Assembly: GCF_000981225.1 (NCBI RefSeq)
Contig: NZ_LAJC01000023.1
Span: 1-64,000 of the forward strand
Direction of reading: 5' to 3'
Origin: Allosalinactinospora lopnorensis
GTDB lineage: Bacteria > Actinomycetota > Actinomycetes > Streptosporangiales > Streptosporangiaceae
DNA: 64,000 bases
A program made the translations under genes and the position numbers. Position 1 is the first letter of the stretch; each line of letters starts with the position of its first letter. The notes under the pieces were generated by a model. It was not told the origin of the DNA. It worked only from the letters and a program-made list of their open reading frames with translations, and searched no databases. This document shows, piece after piece, positions 10,518 through 21,423 of this stretch.

Positions 10518-11659
10518 CTACTGTGGCTGTTCGGCCCCCGCCATCGCCTCGGCCTTAACCACGGGGCCGCTGATCGGCTTCCACCGGTCGGCGATGCGGT
10601 GGGCGATCGTCGGCATGGTGGTGTATTCCAGGTCCTCTAGCGGAAGCCGGTGCGGCTCGAAGGGGCCGTGGCGGCGCAGGTAGTCCATGGCCTGGTTGGC
10701 CTGCCGACGGGCCTCGTCGAACGACGGGTCGTCGAACATGTCGCGCGGGCCGATCAGCTTGCCGTCCTTGATCTGGAAGCCGAGGGCGACCACCCGCGGC
10801 GGGCCGTCGAACCGGGCCGGATGGGCATCCCTGGTCGCCACTGGCAGCAGCGGCGCGTGGTGCGAACCGCGCATCGCCCCGCCGACGGTGTAGCCGAAAC
10901 TGAACGGCTCAAGAACCTCGCCAACGGCGGGCAGGCCGGACTGGCAGCGCACGAACATCACCGGGTCGTCCTTGCCGACGTACTTACCGGCGATGAGGGA
11001 CAGCCGCTGGGTGCTGGTCGCGGCCGCGACCTCGCCGAGCGCCTTCGACCGCACGCTGTGCACCACGTACCGGGCCGGTGCCCCGATGAACATCAGCATG
11101 TCGTAGAGCTCGGTGGGGCAGTCGAAGAGGATTACCTTTTCCTCATAGAGGTCGTATATCTCGAACAGGAATCCCGCGTGCATCTTGCGTCGATGACCAG
11201 GCCGGCGGAGTTGAACGGGTCGGCGAAGGTCTTGTACAGCGGCAGGTTCCACGCCCCCGGCTCGGTCTTGTCGGCCAGGAAGCAGAGGACGGGCTCGCTG
11301 GGGCGCTCTTCGAACTCCAGCTCCGCATACCCCGGCCCCATCCCGCGCAGGTTGCCGGAGAAGGCGTCCGAGAGCAGGTCCTGCCCGGCACCGTACAACC
11401 CGAGTTCTCTGGCCACGCCGGTCGTGGTCTTGAAGACGTCCCATGCGAAGGAGTGGATGAGCTGGGAGTCCGTGCCGTAGGTGTGGGTCATAATGAGTGA
11501 GATGTCGTCGCCGCAGCTGGCGACGTAGCCGTCCAGGAGTAGCTCGCTGGAGATGGCTCGCTCCACGGCTCGGCGGGCTGCCGCCATCATGTCGGGATGG
11601 ACCGCCGAATGCCCGACGAAACCTCCGGTGTCGGCCTTGATGATGCTCAATGTGATCAT
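10518..11659 (-). CDS. fbp: Bifunctional fructose-1,6-bisphosphate aldolase/phosphatase, archaeal type (one frameshift)
   Basis: Class V FBPase (PF01950), which condenses triose phosphates and dephosphorylates the product to fructose-6-phosphate, giving one-way gluconeogenesis. The N-terminal half starts MITLSIIKADTGGFVGH, with metal-binding Asp residues in KADTGG and SCGDDISL, and runs to SAGLVID. The second half continues in another frame from KMHAGFLFEIYD through CPTELYDMLMFIG and GFQIKDGKLIGPRDMFDDP. A single missing base at about 11186-11188 explains the break. The repaired length of about 380 is normal for the family. This enzyme is common in archaea and deep-branching bacteria. With PEP synthase it provides an ATP-efficient route back to sugars. 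Confidence 0.9.
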
Positions 11660-11741
11660 TACTCATTCCTTTCACAGGGGTCTCTCACCACGGTTTCTCA
11701 CTGGTGGGAGGGCTCCTAGAGGCCGTTTAGCCCGCCTATCC

Positions 11742-11755
11742 TAGACTTTTGTCCC
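11742..11755. promoter_or_regulatory. GGGAC-N4-GTC box, DosR-like, before the FBPase gene
   Basis: On the minus strand the site reads GGGACAAAAGTCTA, about 85 bp upstream of the FBPase ATG. It matches most positions of the known mycobacterial DosR core (GGGAC, AT-rich centre, GTCCC); the outer two bases of the right half differ. It is the best such match I found in the window. Confidence 0.4.
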
Positions 11756-11992
11756 TGTCGGTGCGGGTGGCCCTTCGGCAGGGTGGGCAAGACCAGGAGA
11801 GGAGCCGCGGCCGCCTGGAGGGCGGTTGACGGTCACCGTGGAGGCCGTGCTTCCGGTGTGGTGTTGAGTGGTCGCCCCTCCGCGTGCGCTCGCTATCGGC
11901 ATCCTCTATCGCGGCTGTCGAAGGGCATGAGGCCAAGGGGAAAGCCGTGACTGATTGGGTGCTGATCGACCGGCTGCTGCGGATCCGGGGGA

Positions 11993-12290
11993 GTGCTGGT
12001 CGTTTCCGCCCATCTCGGGCTGCCAGACGATCCCATCGAGCAGCGGGGGTTTCGACCCGGCTCAAGAAGCAGTTGTACCGGGCAGAGATCGATCCTCGGT
12101 GTGGCGGCTGCTCACCGTACGGTTTTCCCTGGAGCCTGCAGCGCCCGGAAGCGCCGGGCCGTCGAGCGCGACGAGTCCGAGATCGCCCGGTGGGGCGCCG
12201 CCGAATGGCCGCGGATCATAAGGGGCCCAGTAAACCGGGCATGGGCCATGTTTGTCGACGAATCAGGCGTGTGGCCACTGCCCTAAGGGC
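11993..12290 (+). mobile_element. IS630-family transposase remnant
   Basis: Broken coding sequence spread over frames. The reading SARKRRAVERDESEIARW, followed by WPRI and MFVDESGVWPL, matches the middle of IS630-type DDE transposases, where a charged helix precedes the first catalytic Asp in FxDESG. Just upstream another frame gives PWSLQRPE, which fits the end of the winged-helix part. Both ends are lost and there are stops and shifts throughout. It abuts the truncated aldo/keto reductase gene, so it may have caused that truncation. Confidence 0.6.
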
Positions 12291-12328
12291 TGTCACGTAA
12301 CAGATCTTCTGGTGGGGTCTGGTGGTGT

Positions 12329-12655
12329 TCAGTCCATTGGTGAGTGCGATGTTGTGCAGGTGGGCAATTCTGGACACGGCGTCGGCGAGTGTGCTTGCGG
12401 CGCGGCGGTAGTCCGGATCGGCGTGGAATTTTCCGGCCAGCATCCCGCTGCGCAGAGGAACGTACGCGATCAGCGTGACGCCGAGCCGCCGCGCGGTGCC
12501 CAGCACACCGTTGGTCTCGATCTTGCGGTGCAACAGGTTGATCTGAACCTGGTTGCTGGTCAACGGAATTCCGTGTTTCGCCAGTTCCTCATGCGCGATC
12601 TCCATCTGCCGGGCCGAAAGGTTGCTGGCGCCGATTGGTTGCGCCCGGTCCCTAG
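12329..12655 (-). pseudogene. Aldo/keto reductase fragment
   Basis: Only an internal part of an NADPH-dependent aldo/keto reductase remains. IGASNLSARQMEIAHEEL, NQVQINLLHRKIETNGVL and GVTLIAYVPLRSGMLAGK match the sixth to eighth barrel strands of the family. The N-terminal catalytic Tyr/Lys region is absent. The C-terminus runs into unrelated sequence after about LHNIALTN, next to the IS630 scrap. Confidence 0.65.
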
Positions 12656-12659
12656 CGCT

Positions 12660-12907
12660 TTATGTCTCGCTTGCGGCGAGGAGGACACTCAGGACATCGC
12701 GGGCGGAGATCATCCTATCGCGCAGCCCTCGCGGCGAACGGGGATGTGTCGGACTTCCGCCCGGCGCATGAGTCTGCCCACGTGGAGGATGCTGTCGTCG
12801 GGGTCGGCCCAGAGGGTGCGGGTACTGATGACGTCGACGGTCCATACTTCGTCGAGGTCACCGGCTTCTGCGAGCGCACCCACGACGCCGTGTGGACTCC
12901 CTTCCAA
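12660..12907 (-). pseudogene. CBS-domain protein remnant
   Basis: One CBS domain can be read in two frames: VISTRTLWADPDDSILHVGRL then RRAEVRHIPVRREGCAIG, followed after a shift by MISARDVLSVLLAASET. This is the usual pattern of a CBS repeat ending in the conserved SxRDVL helix. At least one frameshift (about 12715) and loss of any partner domain suggest a dead gene. It lies directly downstream of the ribonucleotide reductase remnant on the same strand. Confidence 0.55.
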
Positions 12908-12913
12908 TCCGGC

Positions 12914-15022
12914 TCAGAACTCGCAGATGTGATCGGCACAACCTCCGGCGAAGGCGGTGTGGACGCGCGCAGGGGCCCCGGAGGCGCTTCCGTCGGCTGG
13001 GAGGGAGAAGGACCTGACCGGGTTTGCTGCCGTACCGGTAGACGGTGATTCCCTTGACGCGTGCCCGCCAGGAGGCCAAGAAGATGGAGCGTACGTCGTT
13101 GGTGGTGGCGTCCGCGGGGAGGTTGATGGTCTTGGAGACAGCGGCGTCGATGTAGCGCTGAGCGGCTGCCTGCATCCGTAGGTGCCACTTGGGAATGATC
13201 TCCAACGCGGTGGGGAACGCGGACTGGACGTCCGTCGGCACCAGAGCATTGCCTCGTACTCGGCCGGTGCGTGCGATGCCGGTCATGAGCTGGTCGGAGT
13301 AGAAGCCGCGGTCGCGGGCAATCCGTCCGAACAACGGGTTGGTCTCGACCAGGTGCCGGCCGAGGATGTTGCGCAGATATCCGATGGCGAACATCGTTTC
13401 GATTCCCGCCGTCGTTCCGGCGATGAGCGAGATGGTGCCGGTGGGTGCCAGAGAGGTGAGCTGGGCGTTGCGCAGCGACGGTGGTCCAGGGCCGGCAAGG
13501 GTGCTCTTGTGGTAGAGCGGGAACGTGCCACGGCTTTCGGCCAGCGAAGCGGGTTCCTGACACGCCCGCTCGCCGATTCGGCGGGCGATGCGCGAGGTGA
13601 GCCGCACTGCTTGATCGCTGTCGTAGGAGATGCCAATGCTCGCGAGTAGCTCGGCCAGTCCCATCACTCCGAGCCAGATCTTGCTGGCTGGCGAGCGCGG
13701 CCTGTTCAAGCTCGGGGAAGGGATAGCGGTTCACGTCGATCACGTCGTCGAGGAAGCGCACCGCCTTTCCCGCGATTTGATCGAGCCGGTCCCAGTCCAC
13801 GTCGCGGTCGGCGGCGAGGTGGGCGAGATTGATCGAGCCAAGGCTGCACGACTCGTACGGCAGCAGCGGCACCTCCCCGTAGGGTTGGTGGCTTCGAGGC
13901 GACCCTGGACCGGGAGGGGGTCGGCCCGGTTGATGGTATCGAGGAACAGCAGTCCTGGGTCGCCGCATTGGTGGGCGTTCTCGCAGATGCGCCACAGCAG
14001 CTCGGCGGCATCCACGCGGCGTGTGGTGCGGTGGGTGCGTGGCTTGACCAGTCGATGCGTCCCGCCTCGTTCCACCGCATGCATAAACGCGTCCCGAACG
14101 CCGACGGAGAGGTTGAAGTGGTCGAGGCCGCCGGTGCGTTTGGCCGTGATGAACTCGTCGATGTCGGGGTGGGAGATGTCGAGGACGGCCATGCTGGCCG
14201 CGCAGCGCCAGCCGCATTGGCGGAGCACTTTGGCCGCGGTGTCGAATACCTCGAGGAATGACACCGGGCCGCTCGCGGTGCCTTGCGTGCTGGCGACGCT
14301 GTCGCCGGTGGGAGAAGGTGAGAGAAGGTGTAGCCGGTGCCGCCGCCGGCCTGATGGATCAGAGCGGCCTGGCCAAGGGCAGAGAAAATCGAGACCAGGG
14401 AATCCTCTACAGGCAGGACGAAGCAGCCCGAGAGCAGGCCGACCCTGGTGTCGGCGTTCATCAGTGTGGGGGAGTTAGGCAGGAAGTCGCGGGCCCGCAG
14501 CATCGTCGAGAACTCCTCCGCCCACCGGGTGGACGAGCCTGGTTCGTACAGGTCCTCGGCGGCGGCGACATGTTGGGCGACTCGGTCCATCATGCCCGCG
14601 GTCGACTCCGCTGGACTGCCGCGACCATCGCGCAGCAGGTACCGCTCCCGCAGCACGGTGACCGCAGCCAGGCTGAGTTTGAGATCATCACGAATGCCAA
14701 GCAACGCCTTGGCGTCCCGCAGTTCGGCGCGTTGTTGCCGGTACACCAGGTAAGCGCGGGCGACGTCGTCGAAGCCCGTCGCCATGAGTTGCCGCTCGAT
14801 AGCGTCCTGGATCTCTTCGACGCTAGGGGCGCGGCGGGGTTGTGTGCACAGGTCGTCGGCGACGGCCCGTGCCATGGCAGCGGCCAACTTGCCGTCGGTG
14901 CGACCGGTCTCGCGCGCGGCGCGTTCGACGGCGGACTCGATCCGGCGGATGTCGAACGGAACCAGACCCCCGTCGCGCCGTCGCACTTGACTCGGCAGAT
15001 GCCGGTCCTGCTGATCCGTCAT
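12914..15022 (-). pseudogene. Class II (B12-dependent) ribonucleotide reductase, NrdJ/NrdZ-like, degraded
   Basis: Would reduce ribonucleotides without oxygen, using adenosylcobalamin. It starts at the ATG at 15022 with an ATP-cone (LVPFDIRRIESAVERAARE), followed by LPNSPTLMNA, CFVLPVEDSLVSIF, GGGTGYTFSHL, PYESCSLGSINLAHL and SLAPTGTISLIAGTTAG, ending GGCADHICEF. The parts lie in different frames: breaks near 14310, 13882, 13685 and 13005. The expected active-site NPCGE motif reads NP-YGE, because TAC stands where TGC is expected, so the thiyl-radical cysteine appears lost. The shifts alone could be errors, but the Cys-to-Tyr change and decayed neighbours favour a pseudogene. Mtb NrdZ is a DosR-regulon gene. 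Confidence 0.8.
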
Positions 15023-15646
15023 GTCGGTGCGGCATCGAAGGTTCGGCGGTAGCTGGCAGCCGTGGCGATCCTCGCTTCGGCCACCTCCTCGGCCACGGCC
15101 CTTGGTGGGATGTCGGCCACGCGCATCAGAGCAAGCAGCTCGATGATGTTGGCGCGAGTCTTGTCGACGATCTCGGTGAACGCCTCGGTCTTTGTGCTGC
15201 TCCTGTATTCGGCAGCCGTGCAGATCACTCCGCCGGCGTCGGCGGCGAAGTCGGACACGCACACAAGGCCGCGGCGGTAGAAGGTGGCCTCCGCCCCGGC
15301 GGCGGCTGGAATATTGGCGCCCCGCAGGATGACCTCACAGCGTATCCGGTTGGCAGTGTCGGAGGTGAACACGTCCGCCTGGGCCCGCGGGTACCAGGAC
15401 GTCACAGCTGAGCGCCAAGATCGCGTCGCGGGCGTCTGCCTGGCCACCGGGAAACTCGGCCACCGTGCCGTCGGCCTCCTTGAAGGAGGCGAGTTCGGCA
15501 ATATCCAGCCCGTCGGGGTCGTGGGTAACGCCGTGACTGTCGGAGACCGCGATCACCATCGCGCCGCGGGCCACCAAGGCCAACGTGGCGTGCCGACCTA
15601 CCGCACCGAATCCCTGCACCATTCTCCCCGCGCCCCTTACCTCCAC
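15019..15646 (-). pseudogene. Glu/Leu/Phe/Val dehydrogenase, C-terminal half only
   Basis: NAD(P)-binding half of an amino-acid dehydrogenase. VQGFGAVGRHATLALVARGA carries the dinucleotide GxGxxG loop, then VIAVSDSHG. After a shift near 15385 it continues as QADVFTSDTANRIRCEVILR, GANIP and DAGGVICTAAEY. The N-terminal catalytic domain with its Lys and Asp is missing: the frame starts abruptly where the next gene's stop codon lies. The stop overlaps the start of the reductase remnant (ATGA), so the two once formed an operon. Confidence 0.7.
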
Positions 15647-15879
15647 CGTACGATAAGTCGGCTGCCGCGTTCTTCAACGTCATAGCGCGAGCCAGCCGGG
15701 GCCACCTCAACGGGCGTGACGCGGGAGCCAAGCCGGACTCCGCCGGTGGCAGAGCCAAGAGCGAGGTTCTCGACGCACATAAAGGCGTCCTGCCCGGCTA
15801 GCAGTCGCAGGAACACCGCCTCTTCGGGGTCGAGGTCATCGATCGGCCAGACCGTGGTCACCTCCCCTGTCCACGTCAC
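15637..15879 (-). CDS. Small protein of unknown function
   Basis: An 80-residue acidic, mainly beta-predicted protein with no family I recognise. It begins at a GTG that overlaps the stop of the upstream gene (GTGA), so the pair is translationally coupled. It ends at a TAA directly against the truncated dehydrogenase remnant, so that the deletion which removed the dehydrogenase N-terminus seems to have left this gene whole. Confidence 0.5.
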   Translation of the reverse strand: MTWTGEVTTVWPIDDLDPEEAVFLRLLAGQDAFMCVENLALGSATGGVRLGSRVTPVEVAPAGSRYDVEERGSRLIVRWR

Positions 15880-16115
15880 CTCTCCGGGCGCTGCGACGCT
15901 TGCTCGGTAAGCAGCAGCAGTTCGTGGGCTTGACGAGCCGCCTGCCCAGCCGAGCGCTGCTCCTCGCCCGGCTGGGCTATCGGCGTACCCTCCAAGCCAT
16001 GGACAAGCACGCGGATCGCTTCGGTCAGCGTGCTCACTTGAGACTCCAGGATCCGTATTCGCTTCTCGACCACGTCCAAGCGCATCTGAACGCGGTCAAG
16101 CCGCTCCTCCGGCAC
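15876..16115 (-). CDS. Small coiled-coil protein of unknown function
   Basis: A 79-residue protein. Residues 1-50 have a clear heptad pattern (RLDRVQMRLDVVEKRIRILE) and form a coiled coil; the tail is Gln/Ala-rich. The start is the GTG at 16115 with GGAGG nine bases upstream. It is the first gene of a two-gene unit with the 80-residue protein downstream, with overlapping stop and start. No function can be assigned. Confidence 0.5.
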   Translation of the reverse strand: MPEERLDRVQMRLDVVEKRIRILESQVSTLTEAIRVLVHGLEGTPIAQPGEEQRSAGQAARQAHELLLLTEQASQRPER

Positions 16116-16245
16116 GTCGCCACCTCCGCCTTCAGGTGCAGTCTGTGCTTACTTTTGATTCCCCTGCTTGGATGCGATTGCGACGCTCTCCCGCTGCCTT
16201 CTTCGAACTTCGAATCTCCCATTCCTCGGTGATTGGTCTGAGGCG

Positions 16246-16709
16246 CTACGGTTCGAGGGTCTCGGCAGAAAACGGCCCTAGTAGGTCGCCCAGGACTTGC
16301 CACGGTCGCAACAGCAGGTCGTCGATGTAATCATGCCCATGGTCATGCGGTGATCCACCGCCGGAAGCTGCCGGGATTCATGTCTGCGGAAGGTGTGAGT
16401 TGCTACGTCAGCATCGTCGTCTGGCGCCACAGTGACCGGGTCGGGCGACATCACCTGCTCCGCCGGCGAATCCAGGAAGATCGCGGGCAACAGCCCGCAT
16501 CGTTAGATTCCGATCGGGGATGCCCCCTCTACCTGGTCGATGTCAACGACGATCAGGACGCCCACGCCGGTATGGTCCATCTGTTGGGCTACCTCAGCGA
16601 GGGGGCCTGGGCATGTGTGGAAACTCCGTCGACAAGCCCGGCCCTCAGGCTCCACCGCATCCACGATCGAACCTTGGAGGGCGTCTGAAAGGGGATCAGG
16701 ACGGCGCAT
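16246..16709 (-). pseudogene. CBS-pair protein, in-frame stop and frameshift
   Basis: Two CBS domains are visible. The first reads PLAEVAQQMDHTGVGVLIVV and runs to an in-frame TAA at about 16503. The same frame continues with LPAIFLDSPAEQVMSPDPVT for the second domain, up to RQLPAVD and MGMIT. One shift near 16325 then gives DDLLLRPWQVLGDLLGPF to a TAG at 16246. An internal stop plus a shift makes true decay more likely than error. It lies next to an IS5 remnant. Confidence 0.6.
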
Positions 16710-17460
16710 GGGTCAGCCGGGGGAACAGGGTGGGGCTCATCGCGAGGTAGATGACGTTCTCCGAGGTCTTCCTCAGGTACTCGTAATCTTTGGAGAGCGG
16801 CGGTATTCGTCCAGCCAGGAAAACGTCCGCTCTATCACTCAGCGGCGCGGTACCACTGTGAAGCGGGAACGCACCAGGGACGACGCCCCCTGCGGTGCCC
16901 AGATGCGGCGAAATTCTCCATTGGACCGACGCGCGATCTCGACGGTGACGCCGGCGATGCGGTGGGCCTACTCGGTTGGGGCCACATCCATGTAACCCTG
17001 GTCGGCCCAGACGTGGTGCAACCGCGGAAGCAGCATCGCGGCCGGGCCGGCAGAAGCTTCGCGTCGTCGCGGTCACCGACGCTCGCGGGGCTCGCGCACG
17101 CCGCCAGGACAGCGCCGCAGACGCCGACCAGCAGGTGCCGCTTGATCTCATCGACTTTCTTGGCTCCGTCGTAGCCATGCGGGCCGCCCCGATCACTGGC
17201 CTTGAGGCTCTGGGGATCGACGATGACTGCACAGGGCTGAGGGGGGCGCCCCGCGCATGCGTTTGTGGCCGCGCAGGCGCGGCAGGACCTGTCCCAGCGC
17301 CTCTCGATGTGCCCCAGCCTCCAACAGTGGTACACCGTCTGCCAGGAGGGAAGCCGTGGGAGTCACCACGGGTTCCGTACCCAGCGCCAGGGCGCTGGCG
17401 GTGAGTGTCTTCTCTTGAGCCCGCTGGGTCACCACCGCCGCGGTACTGCCGGCGCTGTGT
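16696..17460 (-). mobile_element. IS5-family transposase remnant
   Basis: Pieces in several frames. VYHCWRLGHIERRWDR and AVIVDPQSLKASDRGGPHGYDG contain the first catalytic Asp (VDxQS), then KKVDEIKRHLLVGVCG; the C-terminus reads LSKDYEYLRKTSENVIYLAM and stops at 16696. The order matches IS5 transposases of the IS427 group, which end this way. Stops and shifts separate every block, and terminal inverted repeats were not found. It is a dead insertion between the decayed CBS gene and the acetyl-CoA ligase operon. Confidence 0.65.
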
Positions 17461-17586
17461 CCTTAGGGCCCGCCAGAGCCGCACGTGGTCTCTTGGGAAG
17501 GGACGGGGAAAGGTCTGGTCCCCATGCTGGCGGAGACCCTGGTGTGTTCCGGGGGTGAACCTGCGTTGATCGTGTGAAAGCGGGTA

Positions 17587-17636
17587 TGACCTGAAAAATT
17601 GCGAGGTCGGGGCATAGGGGCGGGAACTCCCCGCCC
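17587..17636. promoter_or_regulatory. Two inverted repeats before the acetyl-CoA ligase operon
   Basis: TGACCT and AGGTCG form an inverted repeat at 17587-17607 with an AT-rich 11-bp spacer. GGGCGGG and CCCGCCC form a second at 17618-17636 with the spacer AACTC. They occupy the last 70 bp before the start codon, where a repressor site or promoter would sit. No known operator matches. Confidence 0.35.
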
Positions 17637-17656
17637 TACGGGGGTATGCGTTCGAC

Positions 17657-19432
17657 ATGAGGTGGCAGACGATCGCGAAGGAAGCGCCACCGGCTGGCCC
17701 GCGAGTGTGGGACTACGCGGAGGTGCGAGACGCGTTCAGCTGGGAACAGGCCCGGGCCGGGTTAGACGGCCTGCCGGATGGTCGCGGGCTGAACATCGCC
17801 CACGAGGCGGTGGACCGCCACGCGGCCGGTCCTAAAGCCGATGCTGTCGCGTTGCGCTGCGTCGACGGGGCCGGTGTCACCGACATCACGTATGGACAGC
17901 TCCGCGAATCCACCAACCGGTTCGCCAGCGTATTGGGCGGACTGTCGGTCGGCCGAGGCGAACGGGTCTTCTCGCTGCTTGGCCGTGGACCGGAGCTGTA
18001 TACCGCGGCGCTCGGCACGCTGAAGAACACGAACGTGTTCTCTCCCCTCTTCTCCGCGTTCGGCCCCGACCCTGTAGGCGAGCGGCTCCGGTTGGGGAAC
18101 GGGCGGGTGCTCGTCACAACCCCGGAGCTGTACACGCGCAAGGTCGCGCCGATCCGCGAATCCCTGCCGGAGCTCCGCCATGTCCTGCTGGTGGGCACGG
18201 TGGGTGAGGGAACCCGAATTCCGGGCGGAATCGAGCTGGACTCTGCTCTTGCGGAGGCGGACCCCGGCTTCGAGATCCCACCCACCGACCCGGAAGACAT
18301 GGCACTTCTGCACTTCACCAGCGGGACCACAGGCAAGCCCAAGGGGGCGGTCCACGTTCACGAGGCGGTCGTCGCGCATCACGCGACCGCTTCGTTTGCC
18401 TTGGACCTGCACGACGATGACGTCTTCTGGTGCACCGCCGATCCTGGGTGGGTTACGGGGACCTCGTACGGGATCATCGCACCGCTCACCCGGGGGACCA
18501 CCCTGGTGGTCGATACCGGAGAGTTCGACGCTCGCCGCTGGTACCGGATCCTGCAGGAGCAGCGCGTGTCGGTCTGGTACACCGCGCCCACCGCGGTCCG
18601 CATGCTCATGCGACGCGGCGCGGATCTGGCGCGCGACCATGACCTGTCGGCGCTGCGTTTCATCGCCAGCGTGGGAGAACCACTGAACCCTGAGGCGGTG
18701 GTGTGGGGCCAAGAAGTCTTAGGACTGCCGATCCACGACAACTGGTGGCAGACCGAAACCGGGGCGATCATGATCAGCAACTACGCCACCATGGACATCC
18801 GTCCCGGCTCCATGGGCCGCCCCGTTCCCGGGGTCGTCGCCGGCCTGCTGGAACGCGGGAAAGACGGCCGGGCGCTGGTCACCAATGGTCGCGTAACCGA
18901 GAGCAGCACGCCGGGCGAGATGGGAGAACTGGCACTGCGGCCGGGGTGGCCCTCGATGTTCCGAGGCTACCTGCACGACGACGTTCGCTACGCGAAGATG
19001 TTCGCCGGTGGTTGGTACCTTACGGGCGACCTCGCCAGATGCGATGCTGACGGGTACTACTGGTTTGTCGGGCGTGCCGACGACATCATCAAATCGGCCG
19101 GCCACCTGATCGGGCCGTTCGAGGTCGAGAGCGCGCTGATGGAACATCCGGCGGTGGCCGAAGCCGGAGTCATCGGTAGGCCGGACCCGGTCGCGGGGGA
19201 GATCGTCAAGGCGTTCGTCTCGCTCCGGCGGGAACAGACTCCGAGCGAGGAGCTGCGCCGGGAGCTGCTCGCCTTCGGCCGCCGACGGCTCGGGGGAGTG
19301 GCGCCCAAGGAGATCGCCTTCGAAGCGGACCTGCCGCATACGCGAAGCGGCAAGGTGATGCGCCGCCTGCTCAAGGCCCGCGAGATGGGGCTTCCAGAGG
19401 GCGATGTCTCGACACTGGAGACCGCCCAATGA
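17657..19432 (+). CDS. Acetate--CoA ligase (AMP-forming), AcsA-like
   Basis: Activates acetate (or a similar short acid) with ATP to acetyl-AMP and then acetyl-CoA. The 591-residue protein has the P-loop [13 protein letters not shown], the A5 motif [11 protein letters not shown], the hinge [20 protein letters not shown] and the catalytic Lys in TRSGKVMRR. Length is close to that of Bacillus AcsA. The ATG has only a distant GGGGG upstream. It is intact and overlaps the next gene by ATGA, so it heads a five-gene unit with a pyruvate dehydrogenase. Supply of acetyl-CoA from both acetate and pyruvate is the obvious shared purpose. Confidence 0.88.
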   Translation: MRWQTIAKEAPPAGPRVWDYAEVRDAFSWEQARAGLDGLPDGRGLNIAHEAVDRHAAGPKADAVALRCVDGAGVTDITYGQLRESTNRFASVLGGLSVGRGERVFSLLGRGPELYTAALGTLKNTNVFSPLFSAFGPDPVGERLRLGNGRVLVTTPELYTRKVAPIRESLPELRHVLLVGTVGEGTRIPGGIELDSALAEADPGFEIPPTDPEDMALLHFTSGTTGKPKGAVHVHEAVVAHHATASFALDLHDDDVFWCTADPGWVTGTSYGIIAPLTRGTTLVVDTGEFDARRWYRILQEQRVSVWYTAPTAVRMLMRRGADLARDHDLSALRFIASVGEPLNPEAVVWGQEVLGLPIHDNWWQTETGAIMISNYATMDIRPGSMGRPVPGVVAGLLERGKDGRALVTNGRVTESSTPGEMGELALRPGWPSMFRGYLHDDVRYAKMFAGGWYLTGDLARCDADGYYWFVGRADDIIKSAGHLIGPFEVESALMEHPAVAEAGVIGRPDPVAGEIVKAFVSLRREQTPSEELRRELLAFGRRRLGGVAPKEIAFEADLPHTRSGKVMRRLLKAREMGLPEGDVSTLETAQ

Positions 19433-20441
19433 CCGCGGACCACGGCCATGAGGCGGGGAGGAGGCCTGGCCCTCCCGCCGATGCAGGTACGAAACGCCGA
19501 TTCGAGCTGCTTCGGCAGATGCTGCGGATTCGCCGCTTCGAGGAGAAGTGCGTCGAGCTGTACAGCGCAGCCAAGATCCGCGGTTTTCTGCACGTCTACA
19601 TCGGAGAGGAAGCGGTCGCGGCGGGCATCGTCCCTTCCCTGGAGCCGGGCGACGCCATCGTCTCCACCTACCGCGAGCACGGTCATGCGCTGGCCCGCGG
19701 TGTGCCGCTTGAGGCACTGATGGCGGAGATGTACGGGCGGATCACCGGGGTCAGCCGGGGGCGCGGCGGGTCGATGCACCTTTTCGACGCAGACACGCGT
19801 TTCTACGGGGGCAGCGCCATCGTCGCCGGCGGCCTTCCACTTGCCGCCGGGCTGGCCCTCGCGGATCGGATGCGTGGACACCGGCAGGTGACGGCCTGCT
19901 TCTTCGGTGATGGCGCGGTGGCTGAAGGAGAGTTCCACGAATGCCTCAACCTGGCCGCGCTCTGGCGACTGCCGGTGCTGTTCTGCTGCGAGAACAACCT
20001 CTACGCAATGGGGACCGCACTCGCCCGCGCCCAGGCGCAAACCGATCTGGCGTTGCGCGCGGCCTCGTACGGGATGGCAGCCTGGCCGGTCGACGGCATG
20101 GACGTGCTCGCCGTAGAGGACGCGGCGCGCCAGGCGCTCGGTATGGTCCGCGACGGCGGCGTTCCCTGCTTCCTCGAGCTGCGCACGTACCGTTTCCGTG
20201 CCCATTCGATGTACGACTCGGACCGATACCGGGACAAGGCCGAGATCGAGGCATGGAAAGAGCGGGACCCGATTACCGCCCTCGTCTCCCGGGGCCGCGC
20301 TGATGGCGAACTCACCGACGAGGGCCTCGCCGCCCTGGAGGAGGAGATCGCCGTGGAGATCGAGCGCGCCGTCGAAGCCGCCGAGGCGGCGCCGATGGAG
20401 CCCGTGGCCGACCTGACCCGTTTCGTGTACTCGGAGAGAAC

Positions 20442-20445
<4 letters not shown>
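19429..20445 (+). CDS. pdhA: Pyruvate dehydrogenase E1 component, alpha subunit
   Basis: Thiamine-diphosphate-dependent decarboxylating subunit of a 2-oxo acid dehydrogenase. The 338 residues contain [11 protein letters not shown], the conserved [10 protein letters not shown], and the ThDP motif beginning [15 protein letters not shown] and ending ENN. It overlaps the upstream ligase (ATGA) and the downstream beta subunit (ATGA), so the three are translationally coupled. Pyruvate is the likely substrate by similarity, but acetoin or another 2-oxo acid cannot be ruled out. Confidence 0.88.
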
Positions 20446-21422
<977 letters not shown>

Positions 21423-21423
21423 G

